From Brevipalpus yothersi (Eukaryota; Arthropoda; Arachnida; Trombidiformes; Tenuipalpidae): a DNA stretch of 64,000 nt. The position numbers and the translations under genes are program-made. Location of the stretch: assembly GCA_003956705.1 (NCBI GenBank), contig QZCP01000154.1, forward strand, positions 1 to 64,000, read 5' to 3'. Below, in pieces: positions 33,936 to 45,762 of the stretch. The notes under the pieces were generated by a model. That model was not told the DNA's origin. It saw nothing but the letters and a program-made list of their open reading frames with translations, and searched no databases. How positions within the stretch are numbered: position 1 is the first letter of the stretch; every line of letters begins with the position of its first letter.

Positions 33936-34723
33936 ACCCATAATCTTTAGACTTTACTGCAACGCATTAGAGTTTAACAAACATGAATTCATTCGGAAAT
34001 GATTCCAACTCATGCACTTACGTGGATAAGTCGAAATTGCAAACCTCTTCGACTTACACAGAACTAATGGTCAGATTTAACAAGGTTCATCGATGAAAAT
34101 GCATCCCTTCAGACCATTATTGCTGTTTTTGACGATGTTACACCCCCTAAAAGAAGTGTTAATCTATTTTTTTCTGAATCTCTACTATCTTTGCTGTCAG
34201 AAAAGCTCAGTTCTTTGGAGTGGCAGAGACTTTTGGCGAAAATGATTACCTTCAAGCTATGTTCCGAAGGTAGATAATTGAGACGAATCTTTTTATCATA
34301 TTTGTGGTGTATGGATACGGTTAAAGACAACTAATCTTATGTATTCTATTGAGATCTTCCCATTGGTGAAAGAATAATGTTGATATCTAATCTGGTTCTG
34401 AAGTTATGGGCAAAATATCTATTATCATTGAATGTCGAAAATTGATTTTTGCTTTTTTTGAAGATGAAGCACCCCCCTTAGAGATATCAACGTATACATT
34501 TTCTGAAAGGGTTTGATAAGTACTTTCCATTGAACTAAATTGTAGAATGGTGGCACGAAGTTCCGGTGAGATAACTAGAATCAGCACTTTAGAATCCCTC
34601 GTTCTCATCGGGAAAGATTCGGAGAAAGTTCTTAACCCCATTTTCGAAAATGAGTCGTTCAGATGAACCCATTTATGAAGTTTCATCGAAATCAAAAATC
34701 ATAGGCAAAAATGGAATCCCTCC
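33936..34723 (-). repeat. Right inverted arm of the 14.5-kb element
   Basis: Reverse complement of the left arm. The two arms share a 73-codon frame without a residue change (34109-34330 minus against 20581-20802 plus). The outermost 15 bases are AAATGGAATCCCTCC. Confidence 0.8.
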
Positions 34724-35648
34724 TTTGGATAAGGATGATCTCAAAAGTGAAGCCAGCATTAAAATACAGGAAAGTTCCAAGATGATAGATGGAGAAGAAT
34801 CCCGGATTCAAACTGACATCGAGACCAAATCAGTGCTCATCGATTGTCACAAAAAGATGAGAGTCAATTTGACTGATGACAATATCTATATTGATAAATC
34901 AACTGGCTTCGGATATCAAATCATTTACCAAGGAAAAGCCATCGATAAGAAGTGCTTGAAACAGATTACTAAAACAAGAACTCAGAATACAAAGTGTGGA
35001 TGGCTTCTCTGTATTGTTCATGATGAATGCAGCTATTCTAAACCTTCAGAAGCAAGAAAGTCAAGCAGATATAAATTTAATCATAACTCCGAAAGGCACA
35101 TCAGAGCTTCTTTGGTTGAATATTTTTGTAGAGTATGTCTTCATACATTCAGCTATACGGGAAGCCCAGTATTTCATCTAAGAAGGCACCTAAGACCAAG
35201 CCCCTCAAAAAGCTTTGAGGGCACAACAGAAGAAGTGGATATCAGGAAGATAACGCCCAGAATCATGCCTCACCCAGATTCATCATTGATTGATTATCAA
35301 GGAAAATATAGACTAAAACTCAGTAACCAGAATATGTATAGTTATTCGGAATTCAACTGTAAATATCAGATATACTACAGAGGTCAAGCTATCGATAAAG
35401 ATCAATTGAAGCAAATATTGGAGAAAAAGGTTATCAAATCGAAATCTGGATTATTTTTCTGCCCACTTCATGAAGATTGTTCATATTCGGAGGCAAAATT
35501 ATCGATGAAAAGAGGACGCCTTTTCAATAGAAGAGTTTTCTCACATATTGGAGCTGCTTTCATCACATATTTGTGCAGACATTGTTTTCATAAATTCAAT
35601 TTTTTGTGTAACATGCATAAGCATCTGAGAATTCATTATAATCCATGA
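34724..35648 (+). pseudogene. Copy 2, type I, 3' half (split by a transposon)
   Basis: The frame resumes with the third base of the codon broken at 20172. It runs through the linker, both zinc modules (each with C-x2-H-x3-C and C-x2-C-x12-H-x3-H) and the family C-terminus (HYNP) to TGA at 35646. No internal stop is present, so damage to this copy is limited to the insertion. A spurious start at 34650 within the transposon would give a 332-residue protein with both modules but no N-terminal segment. Confidence 0.85.
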
Positions 35649-36604
35649 GAATTTATGAGTGTAAACTCTGAATGTTAATTTGAAGAGTCATTCATCTCTT
35701 CCTTCAAAACAATGTAGCGTCAATAAGGTACGAATTGATCATTAAAATATTCTGATTCCAATTAGAGTGATAGGAATTTGCTTGAACAGAAACTGATTCA
35801 AACCATGATCGAGCTTTCTCTATCAATTCGAGGGAATTTTCGATGGAAGGTATAAGTAAGAAAATCTTAGGAATTTCTCCATCAACGATTATTTATATTA
35901 TGATTAATAATGACATGAATGGACTGAAATCAGGCTCTTTCTAGTCCATCTGACATGTATCTTTTAGGTTAGAAATTGGAAACTTGCATAAATATTTTTT
36001 GTTGAAAATTGTGTAATACCAGCACAAAAGTGTGAGAGCAGTGATTTATATTGTCAAAGATTTTGTTGGAGTCTTTCGTAAACACACCTGCTTACATAAT
36101 AGCTAAACTTTCATTTGAATTGTAATATTTTATTACTTTGATTTTCCATGATCGGTCCGTTGACAGTTGTTAAGAGTTTTGAATATTCTCTCTGAAAAAT
36201 TTTCTCAAATGAGAAATATTGTTAGCTCATCAGCCACCAATTATTTCAATTCTTCATTCCGCATACTCAGTTGTAGAAGAAAGATCACACATAAGCTATC
36301 CAAGAAATTCTTTGCAAAAAAATCATCATTTAAGATTCAAGCAAGTGATCAGAAAATTAATTCATTAACTATCACTCAAACACAGGTGGAGCTATTCAAG
36401 GGTTTCTTTTATCGAGATGAAATACATTACCAGTTTTCAATCCCGGTAAACTTGAGTACTGATGGAGGAACAGATGACAATATCTATATTGATAAATCAA
36501 ACTTAGTGATAAAGCTATTTATCAGACAGATCGATATGAAGGGCTTAGCAGACCTTGCATCTGTCTCACTCTCCACATGAACTTTGTCTACTTTATCACT
36601 GTTT
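35649..36604. other. Spacer before copy 3, with a mosaic junction
   Basis: Bases 35649-36040 match the 3' flank seen behind the other copies. Bases 36050-36460 match 230-900 and 56480-56850. At 36475-36506 a short coding fragment (DDNIYIDKS) is fused directly to the upstream block of a type I gene (from ~36507), showing a past illegitimate recombination. Confidence 0.6.
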
Positions 36605-36612
36605 ATTTGCAT
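36605..36612 (+). promoter_or_regulatory. Conserved octamer upstream of copy 3
   Basis: ATTTGCAT, 197 bases before the ATG at 36809, in the same block as at 2239. Confidence 0.45.
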
Positions 36613-36808
36613 AGATAGGAAGACTTACAATTAGATGTTAATGAGTCGTTCCTTTGGTTTACACCACTGTGTGTTCCTTTCATTTTTTTCAAGCTTTCTA
36701 GTGGTAATCTTGCAAAATTAAACATATTTGAACAATTTCAGTGCTTTTATTGTGATTTGTCCCATTTACAATTGTTTACCAGTAAGAAGTTGCTGAATTT
36801 ATTTCAAA

Positions 36809-38152
36809 ATGTCGTTCATGGTAAGAGATATCAATGTTTCACCATTATATCACTATTTTATCTGATCATCGTTCTGTGCCCAGATTGAATCGGCTAGAAG
36901 AGAGGAACTGAGAGATGCTATTCGTGAACTTCTAAGCAATCGAAATCAAAGTACAAGATTTGAGAAAGTCATTGAGAAAATAATTAATGAAAATATTTGT
37001 AATCTCAATGTTCGACCGAGAGATGAGGAGCATGTCTCAAATTCAAGGATGTATACTGACGAAGGAAAACCAAGTTACTGTGGGAAGGATGACCAGCTTT
37101 CCAAACAGTCCGTGGAAGATGGAGAAGTTCACCATGCGAAATCCCAGAATTATGAGCGGGAAACATCGTGCAAACCTAACATCATTCAAGCTTCAAAGCG
37201 AACAAGGAAAGATTTCAATCCCCCTTCGAATTTCGATGAGCTTGATTTCGGAAGTCAAACCAGCATGAACATACGGAGAAGTTCCAAGTGGATAGGTGCA
37301 GAAGAGTTTCCGATTAACATTGATAATGAGACCAAATCAACGCCCAGCGGCTGTCAGGAGGGGGTCAGGATCAATTTGACTGATGACAATATCTATATTG
37401 ATGAAGAAACTGGCTTTGAATACCAAATCATTTATCGAGGAAAAGCTATCGATAAGGAGTGTTTAAAACAGATTACTGAAACAAAAGCTCAGAAAACAAA
37501 CTCTGGATTGCTTCTCTGTATTGTTCATGATGAATGCAGCTACTCGCAACCTCAAAAAGAAGGAAAGTCAAGCAGATATCAATTTAATCATAACTCCGAA
37601 AGGCACATCAGAGCTACTTTAGTTGAATATTTTTGTAGAGTTTGTCTTCACACATTCAGCTATTCGAAAAGCATAGTATTTCATCTGAGAAGGCACTCAA
37701 ACGCAACAAATATGACAACTCCTTACAAATCACGGAGAAAAGTGAAAAAGGTTGCTCCAAAAAGCATGCCACCTCATCCATGTTCACCCTTAATGGACTT
37801 TCATGGAAAATACAGACTTCAACTGACTGATGAGAATATTCAGACTATGTCTACCACTGGCTATAAATATCAGATCTACTACAAAGGACAAGCCATCAGT
37901 AAAGATCGATTGAAGCGAATCATGGAAAAAAAAGTTATAAAATCGAAATCTGGATACTTTCTCTGTCCACTGCATGAAGACTGTCCATATTCGAGAGCAA
38001 AATCATCAATGGAAGATAGATTCCTATTCAATCAAAATGTTTTGGCACATACTGGAGCTGCTCTCATCACATATTTGTGTAGATATTGTTTTCAAATGTT
38101 CAATCGTCCGTGTAGCATTAATTCACATCTCAAACTTCATTATAATCCATGA
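36809..38152 (+). CDS. Copy 3, type I two-module zinc protein (intact)
   Basis: Exons 36809-36820 (Met-Ser-Phe-Met) and 36884-38152, with a 63-bp phase-0 intron, give 426 residues, the same length as copy 1. The N-terminus is charged and helical (residues ~5-50), followed by an acidic linker. Module 1 starts near residue 165 and module 2 near 315. All zinc ligands are present in both (C-x2-H-x3-C with a later His, and C-x2-C-x12-H-x3-H). The inter-module linker is basic (SRRKVKKV). It is the closest relative of copy 1 over both coding sequence and ~800 bp of 3' flank. Function unknown. Confidence 0.87.
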
Positions 38153-39372
38153 GAACTTTTGAATATTGGCTTCCAACTCTGAATGTTAATTTGAAGAGTC
38201 ACTTTGTTTTTTGCTCATTTTCAATATTGTCAATGAAATACAATTCGATCAGTGAAATGCTCTGATTTCAATTAGAGTGAAAGAAATTGTGCATGGTGGA
38301 CAGAAACTGATTTAAATCATGATCGAGCTCTTTCTTCTCATTCGAGGGAATTCTTGATTAAAGGTATCAGAGAAAAAATTTTAAGAATTTCTTCGATCAT
38401 TAAGAATTTTTGTGTCATGATTAATTGTGAGTTGAATGATCTGAAATTAGACTCTTTTCTATTCCATCTCAAACGAATCTTTTGGGTTAGAAATTAAAAA
38501 TTTGAACATGTATTTTTTGTCGCAAATCGTGTTATCCCAGCACAAAAGTGTACTGTGAATGAGTGAGGGCAATGATCAATATTCTTGCATTTCATTTTAT
38601 GCACGATGAGCACAATAATCAACAAGAATAACATAAGTTTGATGACTGGGATGGAACGAATTTTCCCAAGAGCTCATGCTATGAATTCAAAATTATTTAC
38701 ATCGTCAGCAGTAAATGATGTTATTCGTTGGTCTACGTTATTCAATGCAATGTCAGAGTGATCTGAAGAGTTGGAAACTTGGACAAAAAACATCCAATAT
38801 TTGAGTTCTAATTTCCATTTTGCCCAGAGAATTGTGAAAGAAAGATCACACATTAACCATCCAAGAAATTCTTTGCGATGGGATCATCATTCATGATTCG
38901 ATTAAGGGATCAGAAAATTGACTGATTTACTACTAATCAGACTTTTCTGTTCCGAAAGACCAGAAAACGATGTCAATGAATGTGCAGTATGGTGACTGGG
39001 CATCATCCACTGTTGTCAAAATAGTATTATTCATCTCTTTTGAGGTCTTGTTAATTTTCAAAGTTTTCCGACAAAACTCAGTTTTGAAGAACTTTACTTC
39101 TTCAAGTTTATTTCCACGTGATGTTTATGTTTTCGTTCAATTATCAGATTGATCAGTAAGTTTGAATCAAGATTATTCACATGTGCGTCAGTAACTCTTG
39201 ATCATTCACATCTTTCGGAAGCTGGTGGCTGACTTTATCTTCATTTTTGGTAGCGTTGAACTTTCCTTTTTTCCATGCTCCTTCACCGGCTTCACTGAAC
39301 ATCAGATATATCATCGCTCACAGAAAGTTCCAAGTGTTTCAAATTCTATTCTATTCTTCAAATGTTCTATCA
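38153..39372. other. Spacer after copy 3
   Basis: No gene. Near-duplicate of 3816-5024. Confidence 0.7.
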
Positions 39373-39513
39373 TGGAAAGATTATTCCAAGAGACAGGGTA
39401 GAGTCTCTTGTTATCTAATCAACTATGTATTCACAGGTGATGAAGAAAAGATGATTCCAGTTGATGAGATCTGTCTAATAAGTCATTACAAAGCCACTGG
39501 TAAGCCTATCTGA
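39373..39513 (+). pseudogene. Decayed type II N-terminus
   Basis: From the ATG 39373 the sequence aligns with the first ~47 codons of the type II gene (48043) and with 5025, but a TAG appears after nine codons and a frameshift follows. Ends at the same TGA as the 5025 copy. Confidence 0.65.
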
Positions 39514-40244
39514 ATCCTAATCTGAATCCTGCAAATGTCTGCAAACGGGGTGCCAATATTAATATTAATATTGGCACAGTTAACTGTGCCATAAAGTTAA
39601 GGCGATCGATAAGAATTCTTTGAAGACCAGTAACTTAATTATCATGACAAGAAGCTCGATGCAAATACTGTTTTTACAAGGCTAATTTAATGAGATTCAT
39701 GTTCTCTCATCGACTCTCAATCCATTTATTTGTTATGGATCATCACTGATCGTTTAGTCAATTTCCAGGGAGTTCGCTGAGAATAAGGAACTTTCTGTTT
39801 CTCATCATACAAATGGATTACTTAGAACGTTCCAAATATTGAAACATGGAAACGTAACTTGCTAGTACAATGACCTCTTCAGAGGAGATTACTTCTTTCC
39901 CACTTTTCATCACTGAACATACGTGCTAATCTGATACAAACACCTAGCTATACATTATGTACTCTCATCTGAGTTTCACTACTCTATTGCTTACATTTAG
40001 CAAGATCGGCCCATTTACAGTAGTTAGAATTTCAAAAATTTTATCTCAGTTATACTTTCCGGCGGGAGACATTCTGATTCTATTATTAGAAAGTGGAACT
40101 GAAGCAGCTATCGCTTGTGACAAGTGTCAAATAAGGAAACTTCGTGAGAGAGCTATTTATCAGAGAGATCCATCAGAGGAGCTTAACAACCATTTTTCTC
40201 TCTTCATCCTCTTCACAAGTATATGCTATCTATTATCACTGCTT
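39514..40244. other. Spacer before copy 4
   Basis: Contains the overlapping palindromes at 39551-39591 and the upstream block shared by type I copies. The open frame 39957-40262 is spacer sequence. Confidence 0.6.
39551..39591. repeat. Two overlapping perfect palindromes
   Basis: 39551-39576 is a 26-bp AT-rich palindrome (TGCCA...TGGCA) and 39572-39591 is a 20-bp palindrome (TGGCACAGTTAACTGTGCCA). They share five bases, so the middle arm can pair with either neighbour. No counterpart occurs in the equivalent spacers, so it is a local insertion or expansion. Confidence 0.9.
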
Positions 40245-40252
40245 ATTTGCAT
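40245..40252 (+). promoter_or_regulatory. Conserved octamer upstream of copy 4
   Basis: ATTTGCAT in the usual block, 254 bases before the ATG at 40506, although the gene itself is dead. Confidence 0.4.
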
Positions 40253-40505
40253 AGTGAATTGACTGAATTTGACTTGCATTTGAATTTTGATGAGTCGTTT
40301 CTTTCGTTCACTTGGAATTAAGGGTTATGAAGTCATTCCTTCGATTTATATCACAGTGTATCCATTTTCTTAAGATTCATTTTGAGAACCTTAGAAAGTA
40401 ATTCTTACGATGTATCTGTATTTCTTTACTTACCTTGTGAATGATTGTCTCACATACAGCTGTTAAGATAAGGTGAAGCGTTCACAAATTTATCAATATT
40501 TCAAA

Positions 40506-41813
40506 ATGTCTCTGATGGTAGGGATTTGGCCTTTGTAATGTTATCACTATTTCACCTGATCATCGTTTCGTGTATAAATTGAATTCGCTAGAAGAGAGGA
40601 ACTATGAGAAGCTATTCATGAGCTTCTAAGAAATCAAAATCAAAGGACAAGATTTGAGCAAGTGATTGAGAGAATAATTGATGAGAATATTTGTAATCTC
40701 AATGTTCAAACGGAAGATGATGAGCAAGCTTCAAGTTCCATGATGCGTATTGACGGAGGGATACCAAGTTACACTGAGCAGGATGAACAGCTTTCTCAAC
40801 AGTTTGTGAAGGATGAAACAGAAAACATGGAAACATGGAAATCTAACTCACTCCAATCTCCTAAGCGAATCAGTGAAGAATTGAATCAACTTATAAATTC
40901 TGATGAGGATGATCTCGGAAGTGGAGCCAAAATCAAAGGACAGGAAAGTTCCAAGATGATTGATGCGGAGAAATCTTGAGATGGAAGTGACTTCGAGACC
41001 AAATCAATGCTCGTTGATGGTCAGGAGAAGATGAGAGTTAATTTGGCTGATGAGAATATCTATATTGATAGTGAAACTGGCTATGGATATCAAATCATTT
41101 ACCAAGCCATCGATAAGAAACATTTGGAACAGATTACCAAAACAAAAGCTCTGGAGACAAAGTGTGGATAGCTCCTCTGTACGGTTCATGATGAATGTAC
41201 TTTCTCAAAGCCTCCAGAAGAACGAACAGGAGAGCAATTCAATAAATGCTCCAGGATGCACATCAGAACTGCTCTTGTTAGATATTTTTGCAGAGTATCT
41301 CTTCATACATTCAGCTATTCTGCAGGACTAGCATCTCATCTAAGAAAGCACCTAAAACCAAGCCCCTTGAAAAGTTCTGAGGAGCCAACAGGAGAAGTGG
41401 ATACCAGGAAGATTACACCCAAAATCATGCAACCTCGCCCAGATCTATCATTAATTGATTTTCAAGGAAAACATAGACTAGAACTCACCAATCAGAATAT
41501 GTATAGTTTCTCGAAATTCAACTGTAAATATCAGATCTACTACAAAGGTCAAGCTATCTATAAAGATCAATTGAAGCAAATCATGGAGAGAAAGGTTATC
41601 AAATTGAAATCTGGATTATTTCTCTGCCCACTGCATGAAGACTGTCCATATTCGAGAGAGAAATTATCGATAAAAAGCAGAGGCCTATTCAATCAAGATG
41701 TTTTGAGACATACTGGAGCTGCTTTCATCACATATTTGTGTAGACATTGTTTTCATAAATTCAATCGTTTGGTTTCCATGCGTACACCCCTCAGAATTCA
41801 CTTCAATCCATGA
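40506..41813 (+). pseudogene. Copy 4, type I, dead
   Basis: Mini-exon Met-Ser-Leu-Met at 40506-40517. The splice acceptor before ATTGAATTC has changed from AG to AA (~40577). A two-base insertion shifts the frame at ~40604 ('aactatgag' for 'aactgag'). In-frame stops follow at 40977 (TGA) and 41169 (TAG in place of the Trp codon of GWLLC), and the first C2H2 finger has Ser for its second Cys (CRVS). The second module reads through to TGA at 41811. Four independent kinds of lesion indicate long inactivity. Confidence 0.88.
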
Positions 41814-42384
41814 GAACTCATGAGTATAAACTCTGAATATCTATTCGAAGAGTCATTCAGCTCTTCGCTCATTTTCAACAGTGTAAATAATACAATTTGA
41901 TCATTAAAATGTTCTGATTCCAATTAGAGTGATGGGAATTCTGCATGGTGAACAGAAACTGATTCAAACCATGATCGAGCTCTCTCTATTCATTCGAGGC
42001 AATTTTTGATGAAAGGTATCAATTAAGAAAATTCCACGAATTTCTCCAATCATCAAGGAATATTTGCGCTATGATCAATATTTAGTTGAATGATCTGGAA
42101 TAGGCTCTTTTCTATTCTATCTCACCCATATCTTTTGGATTAGAAATTTTAATTTCTAATTGATTTTTTTTCGTTGCAAATAGTGTAATACCAGCACAAG
42201 TTGAAGTTTACATAACTGTGTAAAAAAAGGGAAACTGAAAATAGCTATCACCTGCCAAAATAAGTCAGATAAATCAAGCTTCGTGAAAGCTATTTATCAG
42301 AGAGAAGTAGAGCTAATCAACCCTTCCTCCCCTCTTCATCCTCTTCACAAGTTTACATTTGAATTTCATCCCTTATCACTGTTT
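41814..42384. other. Spacer before copy 5
   Basis: No gene. 41814-42210 is the common 3' flank and 42220-42384 the start of the common upstream block. Confidence 0.65.
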
Positions 42385-42392
42385 ATTTGCAT
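42385..42392 (+). promoter_or_regulatory. Conserved octamer upstream of copy 5
   Basis: ATTTGCAT, 205 bases before the ATG at 42597. Confidence 0.45.
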
Positions 42393-42596
42393 AGTGAATC
42401 AGACTTGCAACTAAATATTGATGAGTCGTTGCTTTGGTTCACATTTCAGTGAATTGATTTTTTGGAAGATTCCTTGTGAGAAATTTCCAAAGTTATTTTC
42501 CTGACACATTTGAATCGTCCAATTGCTTTCAGTGTAAACGATCGTCCCACATTCAACTGTTCATAGAACGTAAAGCGCTCACGGAATCATCGAAAA

Positions 42597-43946
42597 ATGC
42601 CTTTCAAGGTGAGAGTTTCACATTTTTATCAAATTTTTACTTCACAATAATAATTGTCTTGTGTACAGATTGAATCGGCTAGAAGAGTGGAACTGAGAGA
42701 AGCTATTCGTGAACATCTGAGCAATCGAAATCAAAGTACAAGATTTGAGCAAGTGATAAAGGAAATAATTGATGAAACTATTTTCAATCTCAACAACCAA
42801 ACGAGAGAGGATGAGCAAGCCCCAGATTTAATGATGGGTACTGATGAAGGATCACCAAGTTACTTTAAACAGGATAATCAACTTCTCCGACAGTTTGTAA
42901 TAGATGAGAAAGCAAACTTGGAAAATTCTCTCGACTACAACACTAAAGCAATGTGGAAACCTAATTCTCTTCAATTTTCCGAGCGAATCAGAGAAGAATT
43001 GAAGTCATCTTCGGATTTTGATAAGCTTGATCTCGGAAGTCGAACCCACTTTGACACCCAGAGAATTTCTAGGATGGTGAATACAAGGGAATCTGAGATC
43101 AACACTGTCAACGAGATCAAACCAATGCCCATCGATCGTCCGAAGAAGATAAAAGACAATTTAACTGATGACAATATCTATATCGATGAAGCAACTGGCT
43201 CTGGATACCAAATCATTTATCAAGGGAAAGCTATTGATAAAGACTGTTTGCAACAAATCACTGAAGAAAAAACTCATAAAACGAAGCGTGGATGGTTTCT
43301 TTGTAAGATTCATGATGAGTGTAATTTTTCCAAGCCTCCTGAAATAGATAAGTCAATACCGCAAATTCGATTCAATGCAAATTCAGTTAGGCACATCAGA
43401 ACTTCTTTAGTTAAATATTTTTGTAGAGCATGTCTTCATAGATTCAGCTATTCTATGAGCCCAGTAACTCATCTAAGAGAGCACTCAAAAGGAACAAATA
43501 TGCCAACTCCTCGGAAATCGAGAGGGAAAGGGAAAACTAAGAGGGTTACTCCAGAATGCATGGCACCTCATCCAAAGCTGTCGTTGATGGACTATCAAGG
43601 CAAATACAAACTCCAACTGACTGATGAGAATATGCAGACTATGTTTACCACTGGCTATAAATATCAGATCTACTACGAAGGGCAAGCCATCAGTAAAGAT
43701 CGATTGAAGCGAATCATGGAAAAAAAAGTTATAAAATCGAAATCTGGATACTTTCTCTGTCCACTGCATGAAGACTGTCCATATTCGAGAGCAAGTTCAT
43801 CGATGAAAGGCAAATACCTATTCAACCAAGATGCTTTGACACATACTGGAGCTGCTTTCATCACATATCTGTGTAGGCATTGTTTTCATAAATTCAATCG
43901 TTTGTGTGCCATGCGTGCACATCTCAAAATTCACTATAATCCATGA
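42597..43946 (+). CDS. Copy 5, type I two-module zinc protein (intact)
   Basis: Exons 42597-42608 and 42669-43946, with a 60-bp phase-0 intron whose donor is GTGAG, give 429 residues. The mini-exon reads Met-Pro-Phe-Lys, the only departure from Met-Ser-Phe/Leu-Met. The N-terminus retains the family helix (SARRVELREAIREHLSNRNQ). Both modules have a full set of ligands: CKIHDEC and CRACLHRF...HLREH in the first, CPLHEDC and CRHCFHKF...HLKIH in the second. The linker is basic (RKSRGKGKTKRV). About 100 bp of module 2 is nearly the same as copy 3, suggesting gene conversion. Function unknown. Confidence 0.87.
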
Positions 43947-45762
43947 AAACTTATGAGTATAAATTCTGATTGTTAATTTGAAGAGTCATTCAGCTCTTTG
44001 CTCATTTTCAACTGTGTCAATGAGGTACAATTTAATCATTAAAATGCTCTGATTTCAATCAGAGCGATAGGAATTTGCATGAACAGAACCTGATTTAAAT
44101 CATGATCGAGCTCTCTTTGTTCATACGGGAATTGTTTGACAAAAATTATCAGTACGAAAACATTAGGAATTTTTTTAATCATTGAAGAATATTGATGTTA
44201 GGATTATCACTGAATTTAAATCTCTCACTCTCTCTCTTCTCACACAAAACTTTTCAATTAGAATCTTGGGTCGATATTTTTAGTAGCGAATAGGGCATGA
44301 CTATCACAATAGTGTATCGTAAATAAAAAAGGGCAATAATTTATGTTCTTGTATCTCATTTCATGGACACAATAAATGAATGAAAAAAGTATGAGTCCAA
44401 TAATTGTAACGGAACAAATACTTCACAAAAGCTCAAGCTATAAATTCATAATTATTGCCACCATCAGCAATGAATGATGTTATTCGTTGGTCTACGATAT
44501 AAAATGTAATGATAAAGAAAGGAGAGATCTGATGAGTTCGAAATTTTGTCAAACAACATCCCATATTCTAGGTAATCATTGCTTCTTAAAACTGTCTTCA
44601 TGAATCGAATGAGAATCACGGAACTAGAGAAGTATGCCCATGTTTCCTAAGAGACAACTTTCATGATAAAAAGCCTCGATCATCAATCTCATCATCAATT
44701 TTACAGTTTGTCGATTTATCAGCCCAAACCTTGTGAGGACATGCGAGAATTATTAGTCTGGCTCAAGATTACTAACTCATAGTCATCACTCGTTTGAATG
44801 GGTGATACAGATGAGTGATGTGCTAAAGAAGCACCATTCAAATCATTTATCCATTCAACATTACCTCCTCATTACCAACATATTCAACCTTAACATCATT
44901 GTGAAACCAATGAACCCACTTCCTTATTAATCAAAAAGTTTATGTAAAAGATTACCAAAAATAACCGATACTTAAATTATTAACAGCTCATCATTCGAAA
45001 TTAATTCAACATGGGTAAATCGATTGATCATGTTGATACTCTTGAAGGTTTAGATATAGATATAGACCACCGTTTTCTTCACATTTCATTCTCTTACCAA
45101 AAACGGAAAGTCATCAAAGAATGACATGTATACTAACACTAAGTTAATTAGTTATTTTTGAAAATTTTTTCGATGCTCTCTACTGACACACGTGCTAGCT
45201 CCATAGATAGGCTTTCATCCAAGCTGTGAAATTTTATACCCATTATTTTTTATATTCAGCCCATTTACAGTAATCATAATTATGAGCATTCCATCTTGAG
45301 TATCTTTTTTGGTGAGAGATCTCGTCATTTTAATGTTTAATGCATCATCCCCATTTTACTTGACTTTGTAACAAAAAAGAGGAACTCAGAACAGTTATCA
45401 CTCACGACAAGGGTCAAATAAATCAAACACTTTGAGAGCTGTTTATCAGAGAGAAGAAGAGCTTATCAACTCTCCCAACACTATCCAATCTCTTCACAAG
45501 GATACTGATCACTTATCGTTGCTTATTTGTACATGGCAGTGTAGTGTGTAGTGAATTCACTAGCAATTCATGTTATCCAGTGGTATCTAAGGTTTTAATC
45601 CCAACAGTGTCCTTATTTTTCCAAAATTTTTTGAAAGCTTTCTTGTCACAACCTTGCGAAATTATAGTCACACAATATTTGAACCATTTCTTCACTTTCA
45701 ATATGAACAATTGTCCCAGTAACAGCTGTTCAAATGCAAGAAGTTCGAGAATTTATTTCAAA
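43947..45762. other. Spacer between copies 5 and 6
   Basis: No gene. 43950-45150 is duplicated at 59400-60605 behind copy 9, ending where the right-edge Gypsy element inserted. 45200-45762 is a diverged upstream block in which the octamer has decayed to ATTTGTAC (45525-45532). Confidence 0.7.

Larger units (their letters stand above)
20173..34723. mobile_element. Spy-like DNA transposon, 14,551 bp, with nested insertions
   Basis: The ends are inverted: GGAGGGATTCCATTT at 20173 and AAATGGAATCCCTCC ending at 34723. Longer inverted arms follow (about 20285-20975 against 33936-34605). The left flank ends AAA and the right flank begins TTT. Joining them gives exactly the uninterrupted paralogue sequence, with no duplicated base. 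Insertion between AAA and TTT without duplication is the defining habit of the Spy group (relatives of IS5, ISL2EU and PIF/Harbinger). No transposase was found inside; the element may be non-autonomous, or its transposase decayed or lies in the gap. Without the nested Copia element it would be about 9.8 kb. Confidence 0.75.

Noticed and set aside
20173..34723. Polinton/Maverick or giant composite virus-like element
   Set aside because: Long inverted arms and size fit loosely, but there is no AG start, no 6-bp duplication, and no polymerase, integrase, ATPase or capsid frame.
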